Shown here: positions 20,501 through 31,500 of the stretch, piece by piece
Position numbering within the stretch: position 1 is the stretch's first letter
Layout of the letters: each line of letters begins with the position of its first letter
Source of the DNA: Silene noctiflora
Taxonomy: Eukaryota; Streptophyta; Magnoliopsida; Caryophyllales; Caryophyllaceae
Direction of reading: 5' to 3'
Length of the DNA stretch: 32,753 nt
NCBI GenBank assembly: GCA_009801015.1
Contig: VHZZ01009299.1
Span: 30,034 to 62,786, forward strand
Notes under the pieces: generated by a model
What the model was told of the DNA's origin: nothing
What the model saw: only the letters and a program-made list of their open reading frames with translations
The model's database searches: none
Translations under genes and position numbers: made by a program

Positions 20501-22214
20501 ATACAAATTTAAAAGAAAGACAACTATAAATCGAGTTTACTTATGTTGAAATATTTTTTATTCTTTTTATTAATCCTAAAAATATTATGTTTAACTTTTT
20601 TCATATTGGTAAAATTTATACTATCTGATAACCGAATGTTTAGAACTTTTAAAAGTTAGAAATCATTAAATCTAATAATTTCATTACTTGGTAATTTTTA
20701 AATTACAGTTATAATTATGTAATGACTATTGTTATTTTAAAAAGATTTAATATTTTTTAATTCGTGTACACTTATAATTTTCCGATTATTTAGAGTTAGT
20801 ATGTGGAGTAAATTTTTCAAAATATTTCATAAAAAATTAAAACTTTATTGCTAATGTTTTCTAATGGAATTCTTGTTTTTAAGCTTTATTTCATATTTAA
20901 GCTTGAAACAAAATGTCTTTCATAAGCGGTGGAAGTAGTGGTTTTTGTTTTTAATCCTAAAATCAATTGATCAATCACATGCTTTTAAAAGGCTTATCTC
21001 TTATATATAGAAGATTTGCAAATGTAAAATCTCCAAATTCAGGTTTTTTTATAAGGTGACCAATATCTTTTTAAACTAGCATTCTAAAAATCATTATAAA
21101 TAAACGTAATTTATTTTCGTAGTACATATTTTACTCGATACAGTACTTTTTGCCTCTTATTTTCCATTTGCATACCCTCGCTTAAAAACATCTACTGCAT
21201 CAAAAAAAAAAAAAGAATCTGCCAATCACCATCCAGACCACCACCAAACACAACCACCATAGTACACCCCTTGACCCTTTCCTCCACGGCGGAATCCTGT
21301 CGGTCGGCTATGCTGCTACCATCCCTCTTTCCCGTTGTAAGACCAACTATTGTTCAACCCGATTCCTTAATTTTGTTGATTTTCCCCCTTTCGATTGATT
21401 TCGATTTGCAATTCAACAAACTTTCGAAATTAGGTCTCTGATTGCTAATCGGATTTTGTACGTATGCATTAATGGCATATATGTCCATGGAACACTGTAG
21501 ATTGGCCGCATTTTCATTTGAGAAGGAATTGTTTCATTTTTGTTGATTATTTGTTAGGATATTTAGTTGATTATCAATTGGAAAGTGAAAGTTTCGATTT
21601 TTATTGATTGACCGTCATTTCCGCACAAAGCTGTCCTCTTTGCGGCAGCGATGTAGGGTGGTGATTGTTGCCGATGGTGGTTGAAAACGGTGGCATTGGG
21701 TTGTGGTTGAAGGCGGCGGTGGTGGGTGTCAAAGGAAATAAGAGATGAAAATAAAGAAGAGGTTAATTGAGAAGAAGAAATGAGAAGGGTAGATTGGTCA
21801 AAAGCGTACTGTTGTAAGTAAAATGTGTACTACGAAAATCAACACCCATAATAAAATGTACAGATTAGAGAGTACCATGGTCTCCTTCTCACACTACAAC
21901 ATCGTCAATAAGAATGCATTATTTTTATTTCCCTTAGATAATATTTTATTATTCATATTATGTATTGATAATTTTAATTTTCTTGGAATATAATATATAA
22001 ATATATAGTAATTTAAAGTGTTTATCTTCTTGTATTTGATTGGTTTTAATTTCTTACATGAAAGTAGCAATCCCAAACATTATGCCCTCCTTGTCAGACC
22101 TCATTAAATGGCTTGTAGGATCTCCTAGTCTTCGCCAGCTCGTGACTCGTGTACCTCGCCATTGCTTCATCTTCTCACCCTTTTTAATTGCCACCAAATT
22201 TTAAGTAGTAGTTA
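20501..22214. other. Gene-free stretch, possibly inside Helitron-type elements
   Basis: The part 21200-21740 is less AT-rich and has CCACCACCAAACACAACCAC and GGCGGCGGTGGTGGGTGTC stretches that look like a decayed, possibly captured gene fragment. I find no reading frame with a recognisable domain. TCTCTTATATATAGAAG near 20997 could be a Helitron 5' end. Confidence 0.35.
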
Positions 22215-22461
22215 CTCTATTCGACTCCACTCTACCATTTTTAATTTTCTATATTATTCACAAGTGAACAACCGATTTCAATTTTCTCTTAATATATAAG
22301 TGAAAATATATTCACGTGTGATCTTGTTTGATTCGTCTTTACGAGTACATTAAAAACTTTTATAATTTTTGCAAATACGTAGCTAACGATATTTACCGCA
22401 TAAAACACGCATTGACAAACGTGAAAAAGCAAAGTGGTATAGTGGAGTTGAATGGAGGAAG
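22215..22461. mobile_element. Stowaway-like MITE (about 247 bp)
   Basis: CTCTATTCGACTCCACTCTA at the left is inverted by TATAGTGGAGTTGAATGGAG at the right, just before GAAG and TA. TA flanks both ends (22213-22214, 22462-22463). It is distinct from the 9681 element in length and interior. Confidence 0.7.
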
Positions 22462-22498
22462 TATGTATATGTACCATGTATATGTATTTTATATGCAC

Positions 22499-23396
22499 TA
22501 AGGTTTTGTTCTTTTTGCCGAATAAGGTTGAATTGAATTAAATTAAATTGAATTGAGTTGAATTAAATTAAAACGAGTTGAGTTGAATTTAACGAAGCTG
22601 AAATGTAAGAGTTAAGTTTAGGCCTTATTATTTTGGGTTGAATGAAGCTGAACTAAAGTGAGTTGAATGAAGCTGATTGACTGAATTAAAATTTGCTCAG
22701 ATAAGTAGAGCTGAAATAAGTTGAATTGAGCTGAGCTGAATGAGGGTTAAAATTAAGTCGAAAATAACAGTGGCTTAAGAAAGCAGAGTTAAACTGAGTT
22801 AAGCTGAACTGAATGAACTAAATTGAACTAAACTTCAACCATGACAGCCTGGTAAATGCGATGAATTGAATGGAGCTGAAAGCCTGAAATACAAGAGTTA
22901 AATTTAGGCCCCTTTCTTTTTCGATTGAATGAAACTGAACTAAATTGAATTGAGTTTAACTAAAATGAGCTGAGCTGAATTCAAATTTGTTGAGATAAGT
23001 AGACTTGAAATAAGCCGAAATGAACTGAGCTGAACTGAAATGAACTGAACTGAACTTCCACAATAGACAAACCTTTACCTCTAAAGAGGTTTGTTTATTG
23101 ACACATCACCATATTAACAAACTTTTTCAATAACAAACCCTTACCCAACAATAGACAAACATTTCCAAGGTTTATATTATAGGACCCACATAATAATTCC
23201 ACTCACATAATTTTTGGCCAAGTCACTCTACAAACCCGTATACTATATAGTAACCATTCTTATCAACAAACCTCCAAACCTATGTCTAGCAATAGGGGGT
23301 TTGTAGACAAATCTTGACATGTCATCTACAAACCCCTTGACAAACCTCCTATTGCTAATGCCCTAAGAGTTGAAATTAAGCCAAAAAGAACAAGGC
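22499..23396 (+). mobile_element. TTGAACTGAA-rich hAT-like element cluster
   Basis: Heads such as AAGGTTTTGTTCTTTTTGCC (22501), AGGCCTTATTATTTTGGGTT (22619) and AGGCCCCTTTCTTTTTCGAT (22906) each lead into degenerate GAATTGAACTGAAC arrays. An inverted counterpart, AAAAAGAACAAGGCCT, ends at 23396. At least two elements therefore appear adjacent or nested. A different repeat (23062-23368) interrupts the last one. Confidence 0.5.
23062..23368. mobile_element. MITE-like insertion nested in the TTGAACTGAA element
   Basis: ACAATAGACAAACC near the left and multiple GGTTTGT/ACAAACC words in both orientations mark a foldback-rich segment. It ends CTATTGCTAATGCCCTAA. The inverse, TTAGGGCATTAGCAATAG, is a terminal motif often seen in plant MITEs. 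The left end is unclear. Confidence 0.45.
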
Positions 23397-23399
23397 CTA

Positions 23400-24043
23400 A
23401 AGCAAAGCAGAGTTAAATCAAGTTGAGCTGAAGTGAATGAAGTATACGTCTATATACAATGAATAAACTATGTTTTTAAACTTCAACCATGACACTTTGG
23501 TAAAAAGTTGAATGATCTTATTTTCATCATTTGCAGGTTTTTACATGCGTTTACGTACATGAAAAAAGTATGTTAATTCCCCCCATATAAAAAAATTTAT
23601 ATTTCCCGTTGAGTAGATATTCAACTATTTTATCTTTTTCCTCTATCCACCAAAATATGTCAACTATATATATTAACCTAAACATTTTTTATTTTTATTT
23701 TTTGAAATGGAATTGTATAGAGAATTTGTTGAGAGACTTGTAAAAGAGAGTGATAAAAATGAAAAAATGAGGGAAAAAAAAGAAGTGGGCATTGATGTAG
23801 ACAAGAATTGGGCAACCATATGCATATCCTCTACCAAATCATTTAATGGACGGACCACTCTCTTTATATTTTTTGGGTACTATGATAACTACATTTCGTC
23901 TTTTAGCATATTCCCGGATCCTATCTTTTTTTTAACTTGATTCATTTTAGCATCTTATTTATTTCTCCATATTAATTGTCTTGGTACCAAAAAGTTATAT
24001 GGAGTACTTTTTTTCAAAATAATAAAATAAAAATATATAGCCA
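23400..24043. other. Intergenic, nothing assigned
   Basis: AT-rich. A short open frame near 23707-23940 (77 codons, Lys/Glu-rich at first) has no recognisable domain. Confidence 0.5.
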
Positions 24044-24051
24044 TTAATACT

Positions 24052-24330
24052 TAGAGTTGGCCAAAGTAACGGGTCAGCCCGCCCGACCCGCCACATAGGC
24101 TACTTTTGGCTCGGTCTGACCCGGCCCGTCCAAGCTTGTGCAAGGCCTGCCCAATACATTGGCGGGGCTCGGGTTCCAAAAATCTGGCCCGGTCCTCCCT
24201 AGGCCCGCTAAATTAGGAAAAAAACAGGTAAGGCCCGCCAGTCCGGCCCGACCAATCCCGCCACTCCCACGAGCCGGTTTAGGGCCTAGTTAGTGGAGCC
24301 CGGCCCGAGCCCGGCCCAAGTACATCACTA
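24052..24330. mobile_element. GC-rich hAT-like MITE (279 bp) with 8-bp target duplication
   Basis: Ends TAGAGTTGGCC and the inverse TAGTGATGTAC frame a block packed with GGCCCG, CCCGCC and GACCCG words. Flanks TTAATACT (24044-24051) and TTTATACT (24331-24338) match at 7 of 8 positions, fitting a slightly decayed hAT duplication. The GC content stands out sharply from its surroundings. Confidence 0.7.
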
Positions 24331-24374
24331 TTTATACTTACTATTTGACTTGAATTAGTAAAATCGTGATACTC

Positions 24375-24515
24375 ATAAGGCCTCGTTCTGTTGAAACCGG
24401 CTTAAACTGCATTGAAGTAAATTAATCTCAAGTGAACTCAATTGAGCTTATATGCAATACAAAATAGTATTGAACTGAACTAAATCGACCTAAATGAACT
24501 GAACTTATAATATTT
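24375..24515 (+). repeat. TTGAACTGAA-type repeat fragment
   Basis: AAGGCCTCGTTCTGTTGAAA is followed by GAACTCAATTGAGC and ATTGAACTGAACTAAATCGA. This is the same family as the cluster at 22.5-23.4 kb. Confidence 0.5.
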
Positions 24516-24974
24516 GAAATTATGTCCAAAAAAACATGACATTTGGCATTCCTAATTACATATATATTCTGGTTATGATGGTAGATTTGATATCTATATT
24601 TTCAAAATTTCACCTTCAAACCAAATATATTGAATTATTGATGATGAAATGGGATTGAATATCTACATTTTTTTTAGATCAAGATAGGTTGTAAAAGACA
24701 TTTTCAAGTGAATAACAACTTTTGAATGCGATGAATAAACTTTCAGATACACATAATAATTTACAAATCTTGTAAATATAACAGTTAAAATACTTCAAGA
24801 TCATGTTTTTCCAACTTAATTTCACCCCTCTATTTCCAGTCGAAAAGAACCGAATCTAACTAGTACCGAGTACATTTCATATCTTTACACTTTAAACCAT
24901 CACATTTTTGCAATCATGATGAGTATGTTAGGTTCAATAAGGTGATAATTCCTCCTTTGGAATGATTAGGCAAG

Positions 24975-25370
24975 GAAATTGCCAAGAAGTGAGGTGAAGT
25001 TTCCTTCGCTTTGAAGAAACAAAGCGTCCTGCTTGTGACAGGTATTATCCGTCATAAATTGAAGACAGATAATGTCCCTCTCATAATAAGGCAAGTAGGA
25101 GGGCAAATGAAGGAGAAATGAAACACCCCATGATTGGTGTCACTTGCATATTGTGAGAGGACACTATTCGTCTTTAGTTTGTGACAGATATTGCCCATCT
25201 TTAATGACACTTTGTCTTGAAGAAAACATATGAGATATATTCATCATATATGCTTTTCTGTTTCTTCGAAAACATCTGATAAAATTGAAACAATACAGAG
25301 AAAATTAACAGGACACTTAAATAGGGAAATTGCCAAGGAGTGAGGTGAAGTTTCCTTCACTTTGAAGAAA
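24975..25370 (+). repeat. 45-bp direct repeat flanking a MITE-disrupted region
   Basis: GAAATTGCCAAGRAGTGAGG, then TGAAGTTTCCTTCRCTTTGA and AGAAA, occurs at 24975-25019 and 25326-25370 with two mismatches. Only the first copy is interrupted at its end by the element at 25020-25216. Confidence 0.9.
25020..25216. mobile_element. Mutator-like foldback MITE, copy 3 (197 bp), 9-bp target duplication
   Basis: TTGAAGAAA lies at 25011-25019 and again at 25217-25225. The neighbouring duplicate at 25326-25370 shows the unfilled site, so the ends are defined. Arms include GCTTGTGACAGGTATTATCC and GAAGACAGATAATGTCCCTC, inverted by GACACTATTCGTCTTTAGTT and GTGACAGATATTGCCC. The 9-bp duplication points to the Mutator superfamily. 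Confidence 0.85.
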
Positions 25371-26108
25371 ACATATATATATTTGCTCTCTCATCAATTA
25401 TATTGTTGTTTATTGATTGGGTTATGCATTTATGTTGTCACATGTAATGGAGGCTATAAATGCAACAAACATTCTTAGCAGTAGCTACTTGATTTTATTC
25501 ATTTTATCTTAATATCATATTTTAGACTATTAGCTCGTTCAAGAAATACACTTGGAATTACTAGTTTACTACCTCCTTCAACAAATTGAGTTCAGTTGCA
25601 AACTTGCAATAATGGCAAAATCTTAGTGTCAGAATAATTTGGGAGACTAGTTATTAAGATAATGAAAGAGCCAACTTAAAAGAGAAGATATCAGAATTAA
25701 ATGTAACAAGCTTACAACAATAATAGGAGGATATCGGTTTTTTTAAAATGTGACCCAAGACCTGTATTTAAGTATAAAAAAAAGGATATAATACTAAAAG
25801 ATTAACACATCTCTAAAAATTTTCGCTTAAATTTCCTGCCTAAGTGATATTTTCTTGACAATATTTATTTTCTAATTAATTAGTCTTCACTATCTAAATT
25901 TACTATCGAATAATATTTATCTCCAAATTAATTTTGTAACATAAATCATGGTATAACATCTATCATTGTTTTAACTTTTACATAAATATAAGGCTACTAA
26001 AATATCTCTGTGGGATTAAATGCGCAAATTTTTTACTCTTTTCAAAATGGAGATAAACTGCATTAATTTAATTAATTGTCAATTTTTTTTAATATCTGTA
26101 TCTAAAAT
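25371..26108. other. Intergenic, nothing assigned
   Basis: Very AT-rich with no open frame of interest. It may belong to the Helitron-type element ending at 26137. Confidence 0.45.
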
Positions 26109-26137
26109 ACCGTACAAATGCACGGGGTCTATACTAG
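26109..26137 (+). mobile_element. Helitron-type 3' terminus, plus strand
   Basis: The imperfect hairpin ACCGTACAAATGCACGGG is followed by GTCTATACTAG (CTAG at 26134-26137) and then T. The related GTGCA-centred hairpin at 20471 supports a common family. If TCTCTTATATATAGAAG near 20997 is the 5' end, the element would be about 5.1 kb with later insertions, but that pairing is unproven. Confidence 0.6.
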
Positions 26138-26149
26138 TAAATTAAACAT

Positions 26150-26340
26150 TTTTTTGGTGACGAGGGAACCAACGGCCGTTACTTTCGATGCGCATTGGGT
26201 AAACCCTCGGGCATACGTGATAGCCAGCAAACCACGTATATCAAGTAAGTCATCCGAGGGTGACAAACTCGAAGTTTATAAGGCATGGACTCAGACCAAG
26301 AATGCTTCCCAAAATTTTGTTCTTGGGGAGGCTTGAAACA
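26150..26340 (+). repeat. GC-richer repeat-like fragment next to the Helitron end
   Basis: The block from GTGACGAGGGAACC to GGGGAGGCTTGAA is much richer in GC than the AT-rich DNA on both sides. It is open in one frame, but the product has no recognisable domain. Its GCGCATTGGGTAAACCCTCG and ATAGCCAGCAAACCACG strings resemble a sequence repeated in many plant genomes. I think it is a mobile-element fragment, family not determined. Confidence 0.4.
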
Positions 26341-27253
26341 TTAATTACATCAAAATGCGCGTAAATTTATCATACATTCTTAAATCCTAATTTAATTCCA
26401 CTTTAGGAAATATATTTTGGATTGTATATAGCATAAAATATAATTAATAGGCAAAAATAGAAAATAGGTAAAAGTAAAATAAAATATAGTATTACTTGGT
26501 ATTTTGTTCAAACGGAAATTATATGTTAAGTTTTAAGAACGAAACAATTCATGAAGTTGAAGTACGATTAAAAGTCTATAAAGTGTAGTAGCATAATTAT
26601 GGATAGTTTTTTTTTTTTATATGATAATATTGATAAATGTCTTCGTGATAAGATTAAAATAAGATTATATGAAAAAAACTGGCTTTTCTAATCCCTTATG
26701 TTTTAGGACACATTAATATCCTATATAAATTTAGAGGAATATTTCACTAAAATAAATAGATAAGTTATCATGATATATTATTGCGAACATTTCTTTATAC
26801 AGGTTATTAACGTATATTCTGTATTATAAGAATATATACATTAGAGTTTAGACAAAACCGATCATCCAATTTCGGGATCGTTACTTTATATTCCCTTTAT
26901 AATTGGTTAGTGGTTAGGTAAGCGAGTTTTTTGGTTTTTTTTTTTTTTTTTTGGAAAATCATCCGGTCTAGTTCGGTTTTGAGTCGGGAGGACTATTAGA
27001 ACGGTAAAACTATTTTTTATGAGTTTTAACACTGATATATTTTCAGGGATTAAATACAAAACCTCTAATTAAGGTAGAAACGAGTTTTCGTAATTAAAGT
27101 AGATTAATCTTTAGAAAGTAAGAGAAAACAAAGAGAGGAATTAGGAAAAAGGCAGAGCATTCAAGTGTAGGAATTATAGAGGAGGGTTCATCCGAGCTGT
27201 CGAGGGATAAAGCAAAAAAAGGGAGATTCATTTGACAACCACTTCTTTTTAAC
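26341..27253. other. Intergenic, nothing assigned
   Basis: AT-rich DNA with a T run near 26934-26952. No gene or element ends recognised. Confidence 0.5.
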
Positions 27254-27424
27254 ACAATTTATCGTTGAAGACAGACACTATTTGTCACACGTTAAAGAAG
27301 GTTAGTATCCGTCTCACAATATACAATTGACATTATTTATGGGGTATTTTATTTCTCTCCTATTTACCCTTCCACTTACCTTATTATAAAAGGACATTAT
27401 CGTAACAGACCCGTCACAAGCAAA
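27254..27424. mobile_element. Mutator-like foldback MITE, copy 4
   Basis: GTTGAAGACAGACACTATTT and TCACAATATACAATTGACA on the left, with CCACTTACCTTATTATAAAA and GGACATTATCGTAACAGACC on the right, match the family arms. It is more diverged than copy 3, and no target duplication is clear. Confidence 0.6.
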
Positions 27425-28419
27425 ACCCTTTGTCCTTTTCACCTACAGGCTTACTACTACAGGCTACAGTTTTTCTATGGAGTATCACTATGTTGACCTA
27501 TTTTGCCACTGCACAACATTTGTACCAATCCTCCTATCACGCTCCCTACTTTTACTCCACCTCTATGCTAGCCTTCATTAAATATCTACTTCCCCTAATT
27601 ACTCTAGAAGAAAGTTAAATATAATTAATAATTAATTAAATAATACTATGTATGAGAAAAATACATTACAATCATGTTCTTTTCGGCCGAGGGAGCTGAA
27701 TTAAACAAATTTAATAAAGCAAAATTGAATTGAAGTAAAAGTTAATTTGTGAATAGATGATTTGAACTATACTGAATAAAGCTAAACTGAATTGAAAATA
27801 AGCCTGAAATAACTGTGTTAAATGTTATACGAGTAGTTTGTATACAATTTCAAGAATCAATAAATACATTCACAATAGCTAGATAGCATTGTGTTACAAA
27901 TATGAGTAATATTTATTAATTTCACAATCAATTAATGTGAGAAGATAATTTTTACTATTTTATACTCAATAACATTTATCACGAGAAAAATAAGAACTCC
28001 TAAATCATCTGCCAACTTCACCTTCGGATTTCATTTTATATCATTTACTGGTTATGTGCAAGTAATACTTAAATCATATCGTTTTAGGTTGCATCGATCA
28101 TTTACTACATTACAAAAACCATTAAAAAAAAGTATAAATATATTTATTGACTAATTCAGATACATTATCACTAACAATACAGTTTCAACATCATGATTCA
28201 TGAATTAACAAAATTAAAGTTTCATGTAAAAAACAATTTCTTTTAAACTTTAGAAAGTTTAATCAACTTTTTAATAAAACTAAAACAATGTTAAAAAGTT
28301 TTTTAAATTATTAAAAAAACCACTAATAATTTGGGTAATTCGATAATGACAATTATCAAAACAACTACAAAAACACACAAAAATACACAATTTAGGGGGT
28401 CCATCCTCTTCCTCCACTA
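27425..28419. other. Distal upstream region of the MCTP gene
   Basis: Contains a TTGAACTGAA-family fragment at about 27675-27810 (CTTTTCGGCCGAGGGAGCTG head, then ATTGAATTGAAG words). Otherwise it is AT-rich. No clear TATA box or conserved regulatory motif could be assigned. Confidence 0.45.
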
Positions 28420-28567
28420 ACTTGTTACACCAAACCAACACATCTTTCATTACATTTCTCATGTGTGTTTATCTCTTCACACTTCTCCACCGTCTTTATC
28501 TCTCTTTCCTTTTTACTATCTCCACACCAAAAACCACTAACTCCACACCACAACCACAACCACCGCC
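28420..28567 (+). promoter_or_regulatory. Putative 5' leader of the MCTP gene
   Basis: CT-rich sequence (CTTTATCTCTCTTTCC) is followed by CAACCA repeats just before the start. The initiation context ACCGCCATGG is optimal for eukaryotic translation, supporting the ATG at 28568. Confidence 0.5.
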
Positions 28568-31500
28568 ATGGCTAGACTAGTCGTAGAAGTTCTAGATGCT
28601 TCCGACCTAATGCCGAAAGACGGCCAAGGATCTGCTAGCCCGTTTGTTGAGGTGGATTTCGATAACCAGAGACAAAAGACCCAAACCAAGTTCAAGGATT
28701 TAAACCCGGTTTGGAACCAGAAGCTGGTTTTTAATGTTCCGGATCCAGGGGAGTTACCTGATAAGACTATCGAGGTTACTGTGTATAACGACAGGAAAGC
28801 TGAACACGGCCAACAAAAGAATTTTTTAGGCCGTGTTCGGATTTCCGGGGTTTCCGTTTCCGTTCCGGAGTTCGGAACGGAAATGGAGCCCCTGTCGTTG
28901 GTACCACAGCGGTATCCGCTTGATAAGAGAGGGATGTTCTCTCATATTAAAGGGGATATCGGTTTGAGAATTTATTTGGTTAATGACCCGTCTGTAGCCT
29001 TCTCTTCAGCTCCTCCTCCCGAGGAGGAGCTGAAGAGAAGTCTGTACGACGACGAGGTAATTCCGAACCATGGCTTCGACAACGAAGCCAATGTTCGGAA
29101 TTACGAGAATGTCGGTACAGATTATACTGAAAATAAGAAAAGCAGTAAAAAGAAAGAAAAACCGCAACCAGAAGTCAGGACTTTTCGCTCGATTCCAGCT
29201 AAAAGTCCGGCTTCTGAACCTCACCACCACCACAACTATGAAAAACAAGACCAACCACAACCACAACCACAACCACAGTTTTCCTCGGTGCAATACCGAG
29301 CGGATTACATGAGACCATCACCACCACAGGCAATGATGATGCAAATGCCAGGGAAAAAACCCGATTACGAGCTAGTCGAAACGAGGCCGCCAGTGGCGGC
29401 CCATATGGGTTATAGGAAGGGTGATAACATTGGTAGCACTTATGATTTAGTTGAGCAAATGCATTATTTATATGTAAGTGTAGTTAAGGCAAGAGATCTT
29501 CCTGTAATGGATATTACTGGGAGTTTAGATCCTTATGTTGAAGTAAAATTGGGTAATTATAAAGGGGTAACTAGGCATTTAGAGAAGAATCAAAACCCGA
29601 TTTGGAATCAGATATTCGCATTCTCGAAGGAGAGATTGCAGTCTAATTTGTTGGAGGTTGCTGTTAAAGATAAGGATTTTGGGAAAGATGATTTTGTTGG
29701 GAAGGTTATGTTTGATTTGACTGAGGTGCCAATGCGGGTGCCACCGGATTCTCCATTGGCACCACAGTGGTATAAGTTGGAGGATAAGAAAGGTATGAGA
29801 GGGATTAGAGGCGAGGTTATGTTGGCGGTGTGGATGGGGACGCAAGCTGATGAAGCGTTTCCTGAAGCATGGCATTCTGATGCTCATTCTGTTAGTCATC
29901 ACAATTTGACTAATACTAGATCTAAGGTGTATTTTTCGCCGAAATTGTATTATCTTAGGGTTCATGTGATTGAGGCTCAGGATTTGGTGCCCTCGGATAG
30001 AGGGCGTGCGCCAATGACTGTGGTTAAGGTTCAGTTAGGGAATCAACTTAGGGTTACGAGGCCGTCCCCCGCTCCGGCCTTGAACCCGATTTGGAATGAT
30101 GAGTTGATGTTTGTGGCTTCTGAGCCGTTTGATGAGTATATAATTGTGCAGGTGGAAGATAAGGTGGGGCCTGGGAGGGATGAGGCTTTGGGGAGGATGA
30201 TCATTCCGGTTAGGGAAATCCCTCATAGGATGGAAACTCATAAACCACCCGATACTCGGTGGTTCAACTTGTTGAAACCGCATTCAGGGGATGAGGAGGG
30301 GGAGAGGAAGGAGAGGATGAAGTTCTCTAGTAAGATTCACCTTCGGATGTTTTTGGAGGCAGGGTATCATGTTTTGGATGAGTCGACACATTTTAGCAGT
30401 GATCTGCAGCCGTCTTCAAAGCATTTGAGGAAGCCTCCTATTGGGATCCTAGAGTTGGGGATACTGAGCGCGAAGAACTTGTTGCCCATGAAAGGGAAAG
30501 AGGGGAGGTTGACCGACCCATATTGTGTGGCTAAGTATGGTAGCAAATGGGTTCGAACACGAACCCTACTCGATACCTTGGCTCCAAAGTGGAATGAGCA
30601 GTACACTTGGGAAGTGCATGATCCTTGCACTATAATTACTGTTGGTGTCTTTGATAATTGCCATGTGGCTGGTAAAGATGATGTAAGAGATCAGAGGGTT
30701 GGGAAGGTTAGGATCAGGCTTTCGACACTTGAGACCGATAGGATTTACTCTCATTACTACCCTTTACTAGTGTTGACCCCGGGAGGGTTGAAGAAACACG
30801 GGGAGCTTCAATTGGCTGTTAGATTTACTTGTACTGCTTGGGTGAACATGGTTGCTAAATATGGAATGCCACTTCTGCCTAAGATGCATTATGTGCAGCC
30901 GATCCCGGTCAGGCACATTGACTGGCTTAGGCACCAGGCAATGCAGATAGTGGCTGCCCGGCTAGCTCGAGCAGAGCCGCCTTTGAGACGAGAGGTAGTG
31001 GAGTATATGCTTGATGTAGACTACCACATGTTCAGTCTAAGGAGAAGCAAGGCAAACTTTTTCAGGATTATGTCGGTATTATCTGGTATTTCTGCTGTTT
31101 GCAGGTGGTTTAATGATGTTTGTTCATGGAGGAACCCTATCACAACCTGTTTAGTTCATGTACTGTTCTTGATACTAGTCTGCTACCCGGAACTAATCCT
31201 GCCTACCATATTTCTCTACCTGTTTGTAATCGGTGTATGGAACTATAGGTTCAGGCCAAGAAACCCACCCCATATGGATGCCCGATTATCTCAAGCAGAG
31301 CATTCCCACCCAGATGAACTCGACGAGGAGTTCGACACTTTTCCAACATCCCGGCCAAATGACATGGTTAGGATGCGGTATGACCGGCTCAGAAGCGTGG
31401 CCGGAAGGGTTCAGGCAGTGGTCGGAGATTTGGCGACTCAAGGGGAGAGAGCCCAGGCGTTACTGAGCTGGCGTGATCCAAGAGCAACTGCTATCTTCAT

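Noticed and set aside
26118-26336. 72-codon open frame
   Set aside because: It starts inside the Helitron-type hairpin and runs through a repeat-like fragment, with no recognisable domain.
29006-29312. Alternative frames over the MCTP linker on both strands
   Set aside because: They are shadows of the His- and Gln/Pro-rich linker in a strongly supported reading frame.
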